Shown here in pieces: positions 35,179-46,240 of a stretch of 64,000 nt of DNA (the stretch's first letter is position 1; each line of letters opens with the position of its first letter). The notes beneath the pieces are model-generated. The model was not told where the DNA came from. It saw only the letters and a program-made list of their open reading frames with translations, and searched no databases. Origin of the DNA: Ceratotherium simum simum (lineage: Eukaryota; Chordata; Mammalia; Perissodactyla; Rhinocerotidae); assembly GCF_000283155.1 (NCBI RefSeq), contig NW_004454171.1:14180639-14244638 (forward strand), written 5' to 3'. The position numbers and the translations under genes were made by a program.

Positions 35179-35896
35179 GACTAAATGGGAAATGATCTAT
35201 ATGTGTCATAGGGTAATTTTGAGATAAGTAACATACATTTTGTAATTGTAAGCTACTATGATAAGCCACTTTCTTTAGTGAAGGGAGATGACACCACCTG
35301 TTGCCTTTCCAGGGAAAGAAACTTCTACGTTCAGTTTTTTATTTTTTCCTATTTTCAAACTGAACAATCTTAACTAAAAAAAAAAAAAAGAATTTCCTTC
35401 TAGATCCTATTTCCAGTCCTTAATTTGCCCTTTCAAGCCTCTTTTTATTTGTGGTTTTGAGCCATAGTCATTTATAGAAACAAAGATAACGTACAATAGT
35501 AATTATGTTTTTAAGTTTTCCAGCTCAGTTGAATTATGTGGCTCAGAATATAGATTTCCTGTGTCCTGTGCTGGCAGTTTTGGCCTGGGCAGACGTGAAG
35601 AGAAAGGAGGGCAGAGGTGTGACAATAGAAAAGGAATATTCCTATGCCACAGAGAAAGTCTAATAAGGACTAGCTTTTTAAAAAATGTCTCAATTTCCAG
35701 TTTATTATATAAATTTAAAACTTAAAAAGGATCTGAATTTTCTTCCAGATTTTATTATACCTTTTGGGACATACATTCAGTGAGCACATACTGAATGTGG
35801 AAGAAAAACTGGAAATCTTACATATGTATTTGTGGAGTCCCCAGATGTGACTGGCATTAATAATTGTGCCACATCGTTATAATTTCAATGGATTTT
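35179..35896. other. Intron, nothing recognised
   Basis: AT-rich with an A-run at about 35377-35389. No gene seen. Confidence 0.4.
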
Positions 35897-36127
35897 TGGA
35901 GGTAGGTTTAAAATAATTTTATTTATTTATTTTTCCCCCAAAGCCCCAGTAGATAGTTGTATGTCATAGTTGCACATCCTTCTAGTTGCTGTATGTGGGA
36001 CGTGGCCTCAGCATGGTCAGACAAGCAGTGCGTCGGTATGCACCCGGGATCCGAACCCAGGCCGCCAGCAGCAGAGCGTGCGCACTTAACCACTAAGCCA
36101 CGGGGCCGGCTGGAGGTAGGTTTAAAA
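35897..36127 (-). mobile_element. ERE-type SINE, antisense, with perfect 17-bp target-site duplication
   Basis: tggaggtaggtttaaaa occurs at 35897-35913 and 36111-36127 without mismatch. Between are the reverse-complemented tail, a gccccagtagatagttgtat block, ccttctagttgctgtatgtg, the reversed B box ggatccgaacc (36047-36057) and the head end cacggggccggc. The perfect duplication and intact promoter boxes suggest a recent insertion. Confidence 0.97.
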
Positions 36128-36525
36128 CCTGTTGTTTTTTTGGTTAATAAGTGTAATAGTCAAATGACATTTTAACTTATTAGGAGGTCAGGAATCAAGG
36201 GAGGCATTATACAGAGATTTAACTAAAACCCATTGGTAACCCAGCCCAAGTTTATACAAGTAAAGAAAATTGCACGATTGGAAGTTAGAAGCAAGAATAT
36301 TGTATGCAATGCTACTTGTAAAAGTATAAATACTTATATCTGTTTGAAGGACCGGTAGCTTTTGTGAAATATCGCAGATTTGGTTCCAGGGACAAGAAAC
36401 AAGAAGTTATGATCATTTTTTTGTTTGCTCTCATATTTATGATTGACTTTTCCTCTTGTGGCTATATTGACTGTAATGAAGTCAACTTTTAATTGGTTTG
36501 AATTAAGCTTTCCCTTAAGGTTCTT
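36128..36525. other. Intron, nothing recognised
   Basis: Short AT-rich unique sequence. Confidence 0.4.
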
Positions 36526-37136
36526 ATGGCTGGCCAAATAATTAACAAGACAGGTTAGCAGGAGAAAATAATACCAAGTTTAATAACATGTATACATGGG
36601 AGAAACCAGGGACACTGCCTTTCTCAACACAATAGCAGAGATTCTAGTCTTAAAATACTATCTTCAGCTAAAGACAAAGGAGGATGTTGGGGTTGGGGGG
36701 AGTCAGTTACAGGAGATTACCACTAAAGCACAGTAAACAAAAGTAGGGTTATTATGCAGATTTAAGGCCTCACCTTTCACACTGATAAGTTTCTAGAAAT
36801 GAGGTCATCCCCCTCTTCCCAATACAGAGAGGGAGATACCTTTACAAATGGAGATTTCCCTTATAAATGCAAATGTTTGTCTGGCAACTCCTTGCAGGGC
36901 CATCTAGAGAATGTGGCCAGAGAGACAGAATTTTTGATAAGATGGGCTTGTTGGTGCCTTTCCTATTGTAACATCTATTTTACATTATATTATAGCCGTC
37001 AGATAGTAACTCCTTCCTGGAACAGATCTTCTATGTCAAATTCTTTAGGCAGTTAGTGGGGGAGGTCAAATGTCCATCAGAGAAAACAATCAAAGTAGAG
37101 ATATATTTCAGAGTGGCCAAATCTTGATCTCCCACA
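36526..37136 (-). mobile_element. Candidate solo LTR, antisense, family unknown
   Basis: The reverse strand begins tgtgggagatcaagatttgg at 37136 and the other end can be read as ...cca or ca near 36526-36532, giving LTR-like TG/CA termini over about 610 bp. Purine-rich runs, pyrimidine-rich blocks and the absence of coding sequence fit an ERV LTR. No clear short target duplication. Identification is tentative. Confidence 0.4.
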
Positions 37137-37849
37137 GTATCATTGTATTCTTAGAATTATGAAAGTGTCAGAATTTGTCTGTATTTAGCAAACTATTTAA
37201 AACATTATAGTAGAAAAAAGAATAAAGAAAAAAACTTTAAAAAATCATTCTGTTCTTCTTAGCACTTGTTATTTTTGATAGAACTGATTTCCCCAAAACA
37301 AAGTGATTTAAATATTTACTTTTGTGGTGTAATAAGAGGCCTTTGAGGGCAAGCAGCATTTCTTGTTCATGTTTGAATCCTCCAGAACGCAATGCTCTGA
37401 CTGTAAAGAATAAGATAGAAGTTGCCTTCACATTTGCCTTACATGCGCATGTGCGTTTGTTCATTCAGCGTTTGCTGTGGGCATCACGTTGCACCAGGCC
37501 CTGTAGATTGCAGAAAGAATGAGACACCACTTTTGCATGTGTTTATGCCTATGCGAGGATGTGTGAAGCGTCTGGGAAAGGCTTTCGTGGAGAAGGAAAG
37601 CCTTAGTGCAATGTAAAGGCGTATCAGAGGAGAAGATGGCATTGGAAGGAGTAAAGGAAGGAAAGAAGGACTATGATAAGGTTAGGAACACCCAAGTATA
37701 CTTGTTAGGGTGCAGAGGGTGACACCATATTTGAAATGTAGATTGAGGCAAGATTGTTGAAAGAGTGGCATCATATTTTCAAGTGTGCATATTTTCGGTA
37801 TCTATAAATCCAAAAAACAATTCTCTAAAAGAAACCACTTTTGAAAACA
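37137..37849. other. Intron, nothing recognised
   Basis: Some L2-like echoes near 37310-37480 (aggcctttgagggcaagcag, tgttcattcagcgtttgctg), too decayed to delimit. No gene seen. Confidence 0.4.
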
Positions 37850-38040
37850 ATTACTGACTGAATGAACATTTTTGAGTGTTTACTACGTGCCAGGCACTTT
37901 GCTAGGAGATGGGAGATATGAGCAATAGAGTAGATATGACCCCTGGCCTCATGGAGCTTGCAGTTCACCCTCTAGTGGGTGAGCAGAATGTTGCTGCCCA
38001 GTGTGAGAAATGCTTGATAGACGGAACACTGTGTTCATAT
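37850..38040 (-). mobile_element. L2 LINE 3' end, antisense
   Basis: gactgaatgaacatttttgag, ctacgtgccaggcactttgc, cctggcctcatggagcttgc and agttcaccctctagtgggtg are the reverse complement of the L2 3' terminus. Confidence 0.9.
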
Positions 38041-39695
38041 CAGAGGGGTAACTGACCAGGTTTGGGAGCTAAATCAAACCCTTGCCATCACTATTTTAAA
38101 ATAACTTTTGAAGAATTTTTCTGAGTCATTTTTTTGAATAGTGCTTCCTCCTGTTTGTTTGTATAACAGGTGCTGTCAATTTTGTTCTTAAGTTTACCTG
38201 TCTCCCAACATCTGTTTTCCCTATTCTCTGTTGGCCTGTCAGTATGGGTTTCCAGAAAATTATCACTCAAATTAACCAAACCGTAGTATTATATGTAAAC
38301 TGTAAAAAATGCTCATTTAAAGAAGTCAGCTTATTAATTTCAGGATGGTTAAAAAGATCAATATAAATATTTGCATACATTTAAAAATTCATATATATGT
38401 TCCCTCTATTTTGGTTTTCAGTGCTTAAGAAGTTGAAAGATTTTGAAAGTAAAACCATGGTCATTTTTCTTCATCTCTTTCCTACCTTCAACCTCCGTAA
38501 TGATAGTTTTGAATTAAACATTTTTCATGACGGGCTCCAAAATATTGAGAAAACATTTTGCCTTTTAAAAACATACATGTATCTGAAAGAGCCATGTATG
38601 CACACATGTGATGTGTATATTTTGCCTACACATGTGGAGTGCACATACGTGATTGAGTGGAGAGCTGCTGGAAAGAAATGGTAAACGTTGGTTAGTGCCG
38701 TTTGGTTTCCACCTTCGGCGTTCTTGGCCCCGTCTGTGCTGACAGCGAACCTCTGGGATGTCCCCTCGTTGCTGTGGGGTCTTTTTCTGCCAAATATTGT
38801 TCTCTTGCAAGATTAAATGGCTGAACCAGTGTGGCCCGCATCTTGAGCCTGCTGAGAATATTAAGACTCCTGCAGGTTGTAATACAGATTAGCTGGGGAG
38901 AGCTCTGTTGGAAAAATAAAGTGAATTTCTCTAAACGAATTTAACAACTGCTGGGAACCTTTTTGTGTCCTCCAGCATGAGTGTGTGTGCTGGCACTTAA
39001 CCATTTATTTCCCTTTTTTTCTCCAGAAGTTGCTCCATTCCACCCCTGGGCATTTATTTATTCTAAACATTTTCATAACTGCATTTCAAATTTATGTTTT
39101 GCCAGATGAGACATTTGACGTGTTCAATTACTAAGTACTGGGAAGGGTAAGTCTATATTTACTTATTAAAGGAGGAAAACCATTTTTTGTACTTGTAAAA
39201 TTAATGTCACTTATATAATTGAATAACCCACACCACTGGGTTATTTAGAGTAAACTAATTAGCTTATTAAATTCTGATCATAGGCTTTACGTTAGAGGTC
39301 AAAAATTTGTGAATATTTAGCAAGAGACAGGACAGATGCTAAAATTATTTACCTTGCTTCCAACCTCTATTCCATTACTATTTCTGCTTCTAGGGTTAGA
39401 TTATAACCTTTGAAGGTTCTAAATTCTGCAAAGATTATGGTGCTTCCCCTAAAATGAAATAAATTTAAAAAATCAACAATGATGCTAAACTTTGAAGTGT
39501 AGAATACACAGATAACCTGAAAATAATTAGTACTTTGTTAGATTTTCTAATTGCAGGCTTCTATGTAAGTTCACTGAACTCTTTTCTATTTTGGGGGCCC
39601 CTTACCTCGCTTATGTATGGAGCATGTGCTCACTCTGCTTATGAGACAGTCCTCCCATCTGCTTCCTACATTATTACCCATTTGTCTCCTGACAC

Positions 39696-39698
<3 letters not shown>
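38041..39698. other. Intron, nothing recognised
   Basis: AT-rich, apparently unique. No gene seen. Confidence 0.4.

Positions 39699-39750
<52 letters not shown>
39699..39750. repeat. (TG)26 microsatellite
   Basis: Fifty-two bases of uninterrupted TG. Long pure TG tracts are usually length-variable and can adopt Z-DNA. Confidence 0.98.
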
Positions 39751-39751
<1 letters not shown>

Positions 39752-40374
39752 TTCTCGGTACAAATGTCTGTGACTTCGATTTGTAAATGGCAGAGCGTGA
39801 CATAACTATAATACTATTAAACTGATCACTGCTGTGTTTATTTTTTGCAGATTGCTTCTTAGATTATTACAATAATATCTTTAAAAGTTAGATAATTAAA
39901 TTATTATTTTTTAACTTACTTGGCAGCTTTTAGCCTGTCCTCATAAAGTAGCCTGTATTTTGTGGTTACCCTCTATGAGGGTGTTGACAAAGGACCACCT
40001 GACCTTAAGTTTGTGTTTTCTGAATACTTGGGAAGTTAGCTTGAAGCTATACCACGCTGTCCATAAAAGAATTGGGCTAGAACCGAGGTTTTCTGACCTC
40101 CAGTCTGGTTTGCCCTTCTCTTTGGAGGCATGGCCCTGCATGACAATGGTGGGCATTGTTGAAATTTGCAGTCATTCAGAAGTGGACTTTCAAGGCGCAT
40201 TAAAAAAGGGATTTCTAGGTATTAAACTGTAAATCCTCTAAAACATCATCAATGGCTCAGAAGAATCCATCAGTTCAAATGGACAAAATATTAATGCATT
40301 GTCCTTAGTAAATGCCATCAGGATTTCCATGCCTTGGATCCCTGATTTCAGTCTCTTAACATTACAATTTTACC
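39751..40374. other. Intron, nothing recognised
   Basis: No recognised gene or repeat. Confidence 0.4.
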
Positions 40375-40520
40375 CTGGTTTTAAATTGTGAAATATATCA
40401 CATATACAAAACCAGCTATAGAAACTCATATACAGTTTAAAGAACAGTAATAAAATGGACACCCATGTACCCACCACACAGCTAAAGAAAAAAGAGCATT
40501 TTGGAAACCTTTGAAGGTCC
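40375..40520 (-). mobile_element. Old L1 3'-UTR fragment, antisense
   Basis: ttttaaattgtgaaatatatc, acagtaataaaatggacacc and catgtacccaccacacagct match the antisense 3' region of old L1s, as at 19530-19654. Confidence 0.6.
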
Positions 40521-40829
40521 CCATGTTTTCCTTAGGTTTATACTAGCTACCAGCAACACAAGGGCCGCAGCATCTTGAAAACACAGATTTTCATAGTGAA
40601 ATGATGAAAAGATAATATGAAAATCCAATTCCCATATACGGAAACCATGTACGGGTTTTGGAGAAAACCTGATTGGCTTCCTGCACCGTTAAAGCACACA
40701 GAGTCTGGAGGGCTTCTCCTCCTTTAGCTGTTCAGGACTCGGGCATGAGCGTGTCAATCATTGTGTCACTGTGCCCCCCGTTTGTACTTGGATGACAAGT
40801 CCTCCCTGAATGGAGGACAGAGATGGGAA

Positions 40830-41050
40830 CAAATGTTCATGAAGGGCTCACTGAGTGCTGGGCACAGTCTTTCATTTGCTTTTCTCAACAATTCCTAGAA
40901 ATAGTTGTCATTATCTTCATGTCACAGATGAAACAAGCTCAGAGAGGATAAATAAATTGCCTTAATGCATGCAACCGGTAAAGAATAGAACTGGGATTTG
41001 AGTCTAGGTTCTTTTCTGACTTCAAAATGCAGGATATTCCCCCTACACCA
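40830..41050 (-). mobile_element. MIR SINE, antisense
   Basis: agggctcactgagtgctggg, ttatcttcatgtcacagatga, aacaagctcagagaggataaa and gaactgggatttgagtctag follow antisense MIR through most of its length. Confidence 0.85.
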
Positions 41051-41404
41051 GAATTTTGGAATCGTTGCTTGTATGTTATGTCTAGAGCCCTTGTGTCATA
41101 GAGCAAATGTCAAAGATATTAGCTTCTTTTTGTTGGTGTAGAAGTTCGTTTATCCTTAAATGGCATTTGAGAGCTCACATAGTGATATGAGGACCAAATT
41201 TAGAAGTTTCAAATTTCTTAACACTCAAAACAGAACTTCATCACCCATGAATAGAATCTTCCATTCAAATGTTCCTTTATGTGCTGGCATAAAGGCAGGC
41301 TCTGCAGTTCCCCAGACAGTGTGAGCATGGGATTTATTCATGTGATACTTGATGTTAAGGTTTAATGCATATTCTCCTTCAGGATAGACTTACCTTTCTT
41401 GTTC

Positions 41405-41810
41405 TCTCCCCTCTGAAGGTGTCTACTCTGTGCTTGGCACCATGTTAGGAGCTGAGGATTCAAGATCTAAGCACAGTTCTCTCTCATCCCAGAACACACA
41501 ACACAGCCTGGTAAGTGTGTTAGGAGAGAGATGAGGTTTTGGGGGAGTACAGAGTCAGGCACCTAGCATTAGCTGGGGTTTAGTGATGGTCACAGAAGGC
41601 TTACAGAAGAAGGTGGTATGAGATGAGTTTCTAAGAATGAATAAGGATAGAGGCAAGTGAGGAAGAGGTGATGGTGAATGCTGGGTGGTGAAAAACTTCC
41701 CACATAGAGGAACCACATATACAAAGAGTCCAGAATGACTTCATGGTGTGTTTGAGGAACTGCAAATACTAATTTCATCCTGAAGAATTTGGGGAGTAAC
41801 TAAAAGATCT
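41405..41810 (-). mobile_element. L2 LINE fragment, antisense
   Basis: tgcttggcaccatgttagga, gtatgagatgagtttctaag, gaggaaccacatatacaaag and ggtgtgtttgaggaactgca follow antisense L2, from near the 3' end inward. Confidence 0.7.
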
Positions 41811-43726
41811 TTTTCAGTAAGAGAACGACACTAGATTTTAGGGTCATTGTCTAAATTTTGGAAATGGTTTATCTAGTCCTGTTGTCAGCTTGGCCCTTCT
41901 GTGGGTTAGATTTCACTGTAATCATTACTGTGGGATCTTGAGGCTCCTTATTTCTGGATGTTGGGCCTGGGATGATTATAGCACTAGTATTTATTGGGGG
42001 TCTACTTTTGGAGAATAAAAGGCAAAAATCATTATTTCTTGTATCTCTATTTTTAAGCTATGGCAATTTGAAAAAAAGAACTTAAGCAGTTTTATTGCAT
42101 GGATTTAGACTTGAATGACAAATGTTGAGCACAGGTGTCTGTATGGTATGTAAATAGGGCAGTGGTGTGTTCGCGCCCCAACTGTGATATAAGCCTGGGA
42201 TGGCTAGTCTCAGACACAGTGTCAGGTTGACAGGTCTGAGGGTGTAAACCCGTATAAATATGGATGTCTTTAGCATTGCATGCGACTGCTACTTCAGTTC
42301 CCTACAAACGTGGAGAGAAAAATCTCAGTTAACTAAAATGTCTGCAGTGGGGGGTGTTCAGATAAACTTATTATTATGTTATAATAAAGGTTAACCTAAC
42401 CCTTTGTTGATCTTATTGACAGTGTTTCCAAGTTAGATGACAAACCAGAATGCATTGACTCCAAAACTTAACTGCCTCTTGCCTATTAAACAGCCAGAGA
42501 TGGTGGACATCAATCAGCGTAGATCACTGTATAGTGCATATAGATGGTCCAAGAAATGACCCAGGATCCCTGTTATCCTCAGGAAACTGTCTGGAAGTAA
42601 TCTTTTTTGGCAACTTATGAGAATGCTTGTTTGAGATTATTTACCTTTAACTCCTAAAATCAGAATGCAAAGGAACAAAATCCTAGTAGTTGAGTAGTTT
42701 TGAATGACTTAGTTTTACATGTGTAAGGAATTAAGGACTTGATCCTAGTTAAAAGCAAAGGAAGTTAGTTTTGAATTCAAGCAAGATATGCGGGTAAGAA
42801 ACAAGAAATAACTTCCTACAATATGTGGATTATACGATAAAGTCTTAAAGTTCTTTCAACTTTTAAAATGACCTATTTCAGCAGAACATTATGTCTCAGT
42901 CATTATGCTGCTTTTCTCTTACATCTCTAATGGAAATGATAGTATTTGATGCTTGTTTTAAGTTGAGAGAATCAATGAATGCGTGATGGAAAAGCCCTTT
43001 GCATGATGCAGAAGAAATAAAATATCTCAAATAAAAACATGAGATTGAGCTCTGTCTATGGAAGGAGATACGTAGAGGGATGATTGGCTTTTCTTTTTGG
43101 ATTTCTGCAGTTTTATGAAAGTGTAATTGAGAAATCAGGGCAAACAGTGTAGTCTGGCTTGGGAGAGTTGGGGAAATGCATGTGCCCTGATGTAAGGGAA
43201 GGGAAAGCCGAGTGTACGTCACTGGGCTGCTCCGCATGTGGCAGATGCTCTCTTAAATCCCTCCAGATCACACATCAAAAGCCAAGTGCTGGTAATTATT
43301 CCTGAGCATTCCAAAATGTTATATTTTGAAATGGGGATTAATACCAGGCAAAAAGTGGTGTGTTTTATGACAAGTCTAGTTTTCTTCTTACTTATGGTTT
43401 TCTTCTTTCAAAGAACATTTGAGATGAACTGATGTTTATGGTCCTGAAAAAGAGTGGATCTAACCTTATTCATAAATAAGGTGGGGAGTGTTCAAGTCTA
43501 TTGAACAGTGTTGGATGACAAGGTCATTTTGAAGGACAGAGTAGGCAATGATTAGAACAGGCAGAAATGAAACCATAATGAACAGTAATCCTAAAGAAAA
43601 TTAAAACACAGAAAACACTGCATTATTTATTTGGATTCAATGGGACTGTGCCAAGGAGGAGGCAGCTGGCTTTCTGCTTTTTGGAATGTTTGTAGACTAG
43701 AGAGGAAGCTGTCAATCAGATTTAAG
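41811..43726. other. Intron, nothing recognised
   Basis: AT-rich and unique-looking over 1.9 kb. The 113-codon minus frame at 42896-43237 has no recognisable domain. Confidence 0.4.
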
Positions 43727-43979
43727 CTCTCACTTAACTCTTTTTTTTTTTTTTTTTAAAGATTTTTTTTATTTATTCATTTTTTCCCCCCAAAGCCCCA
43801 GTAGATAGTTGTATGTCATAGGTTCGCCTCCTTCTAGTTGCTATACGTGGGACTCGGCCTCGGGTTGGACGGAGAAGTGGTGCCTTGGGGCGTGCCCGGG
43901 ATCCGAACCCGGGCCGCCAGCATCAGAGCGCGCGCACTTAACCGCTAAGCCACGGAGCCGGCCCTCTCACTTAACTCTT
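43727..43979 (-). mobile_element. ERE-type SINE, antisense, with 16-bp target-site duplication
   Basis: ctctcacttaactctt occurs at 43727-43742 and 43964-43979. The body has a long T-run, gccccagtagatagttgtat, ccttctagttgctatacgtg, a reversed perfect B box (43899-43909), cccgggccgcc and the head end cacggagccggccc. CpG content is high, consistent with little decay. Confidence 0.97.
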
Positions 43980-44164
43980 GCTCTAAGGCCAGATCTAACG
44001 TAAAGTCAAGTGGGGAACAGACATAGTTAACTGTGTGACTCAGGACAGAAGAAGCATGGGCTGTGGTGACAGGCAGACCTGAGCTTGTGTCCTGCCTAAA
44101 CCAATTTCATCTGCACTACCCACCTGCTGAGGTTCTTTCCTTGGCAGACAGTTGGGCCTTAAGA
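43980..44164. other. Intron, short unique stretch
   Basis: Includes gcatgggctgtggtgacagg ... cctgagcttgtgtcctgcc, possibly a decayed MIR 5' part. Confidence 0.35.
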
Positions 44165-44415
44165 GCTGATTTTAGAGGCACGCAAGACCTGGGTTCAAAT
44201 GCCAGCATCTCCTTTTATTACTTCTGTTACTCTAGAATATAGAGTATATAAGGAATTTCTGCTTTATTCACTTCATTGTTTCTAAGTTTCCACCTCTGTA
44301 AAATGGAAATAAAAAAATACTTAACTTGCTGGAGTATTATGAGAATTGAATGTTAGCTCTTATAATGTAATTAAAACACTTGGCATAGTGCTCAATAACT
44401 GATAGTTTTGTTACT
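44165..44415 (+). mobile_element. MIR SINE, sense
   Basis: acctgggttcaaatgccagc, tttccacctctgtaaaatgg, tattatgagaattgaatgtt and acacttggcatagtgctcaa follow sense MIR. The middle holds an extra AT-rich segment. Confidence 0.75.
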
Positions 44416-45339
44416 GTTATGGAATAAACTGAAAATTGAGACAAGATCTTGGCATGAAAATGTTTTAAAGAGTCGCTTCATTTTGTATTTCTAGAAATAG
44501 CAGCAGCATTTCCATTCTTCAAATTTATTACCATTTATAACAGCTTATTTTATTTTATTTAGACTTCCTAGGAGTAAATTATTTTGATTACTGTCACTCC
44601 TAGTTTTCTATAAAACATCTTCATTAAACAAGGTTGCAACATTTTCCTGGGAGCTAATGTCCATTATAGAATTTTCATTGATGAGAGTAGAATTTGGTCC
44701 TTGTAATGAGAGTAAGCATACTGACTTAATGATTCTCATGTATTCAAGGTGAAAAAAATTCCTCTCATTAATGCAGGTTGGCATAAAATATATTATTATA
44801 AGTTCACAAATGAATTGTTTCCCAATTTAGACTCAAGACCCTAAGATTTTTAGACAATTCTCTAATGATGTTTTGCTTCCTCTCAAGCATTGTGATAAAC
44901 ATCAATGTTATTTAAATGTCAGCTTTTAATAGGATGGAGAAGATGGATGGAGGATGGAGGAGAACCTATATTCTGCTGGAATTCTGTTTCTTAACTTAAA
45001 AGGGTAGAAACTAACATTTAAATTCTGCTTCTGCTTCATTAAAAGGCACTGATTCCAGATTCAGTGTTTGATCTGATGGAGGAGATCTGTCAGTGTCCTT
45101 GGTGATTTCCAGGTGATATAGATATTTTAAGGCATGTCACTGGGGTGGGCTTGCTCACTGGGGGTGTCCCAGTTCAGTTATCTGTGTTCTTCCATGCAGA
45201 GCTTAGTGACTTCAGTAGAGAGGCTGATAATCATCTACATATTAGTATTACTTGTATGCTCACAGTGGCCATTTGTCATGTTTAGCACAGTCTTGGCAAA
45301 TTCCAGATTTCTGTTATTTTTCATCTAGAAATGAATTTA
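44416..45339. other. Intron, nothing recognised
   Basis: AT-rich unique sequence. Confidence 0.4.
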
Positions 45340-45605
45340 TTTTGTGATCTTTGCTAGAGATATCCATGTTGTGTATTACACAAAATCCACATCTGAGAGG
45401 GGATAGTAGATGCTTCCTCTGGGTGACTTTTGTGGCACTTACCACCCTGTGTCGCAGGACTGATTTCATCTTCTTTCTCCCCAGCCAGCTAGACTGTGGT
45501 GTGTTGAGCTCAGGGAATGTGGCCAGTGGTATTTTTAACCTCAGCACCAGACATGGTGCCTGGCATATGTTAACATCCAATACATGTTTTAATGAATAAG
45601 TAAAA
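45340..45605 (+). mobile_element. L2 LINE 3' end, sense
   Basis: tttgtggcacttaccaccct, cagctagactgtggtgtgtt, accagacatggtgcctggca and the tail ccaatacatgttttaatgaata follow the L2 3' terminus. Confidence 0.75.
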
Positions 45606-45834
45606 TTGTGTGGTACTTTGCTTCACTATTGCACATCACATAAGTTTATTTCCAGATTCATGTCTACTCAAACTCTTACAAGGCCCTGACCTATCTTGCC
45701 ACACTCCTAGATCTCCTTTCTTCCCATTGTCTTAAAGATTTGTCTGTTAAGGAAATAATACGTATGTTCTATGTGCTATGGTTGTACCTTATATGAGTCA
45801 AAATAGGTTAACTACTGAAATAAACAATCCTCGG
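45606..45834. other. Intron, short
   Basis: A possible L2-like fragment (ctcttacaaggccctgacctatc, about 45672-45694) is too short to delimit. Confidence 0.35.
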
Positions 45835-46240
45835 ATCTGAGCACAATAAAGGTTTATTCCTCTCTCACATAATAGGCCAATGCATGTTGGTAGCAGAGAT
45901 GGAGGTTTAAGGGCTCTGCTCCAGGCAGTCATTCAGTGATCCAGGCCCCTTCTGTCTAGTGTCCCTGCTATCTCCTGGGCCTTGGAATTCTCCACTGGAT
46001 GAACTACATCTGACATGCAGTCAGTCAGAGAGAGGAACCACAGTGGATCATGAGAGGTTTTAGGGGCTAGGTCTGGAAGCTGTATACATCACACTCATCC
46101 GTAGTCCACAGGCAAGAACTCAGTCATGCGGACTTGCTTGACTGCAGGGGGCTCAGAATGTAGAGTAGTGATGTGCCGGGGAGGAAGACGAAAAGTGGGT
46201 ATTGGTGGCCGTGGTCAGTCCCTGCTGTACACCCTTTTGT
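45835..46240. mobile_element. Probable dispersed repeat, unnamed
   Basis: caataaaggtttattcctctc, aggccaatgcatgttggtag, gggctctgctccaggcagtc and catgagaggttttaggggct have the character of a mammalian dispersed repeat whose name I cannot place. No gene is supported. Confidence 0.4.

Noticed and set aside
42896..43237. 113-codon minus frame
   Set aside because: No domain, start context or splice evidence; length is within chance for this amount of sequence.
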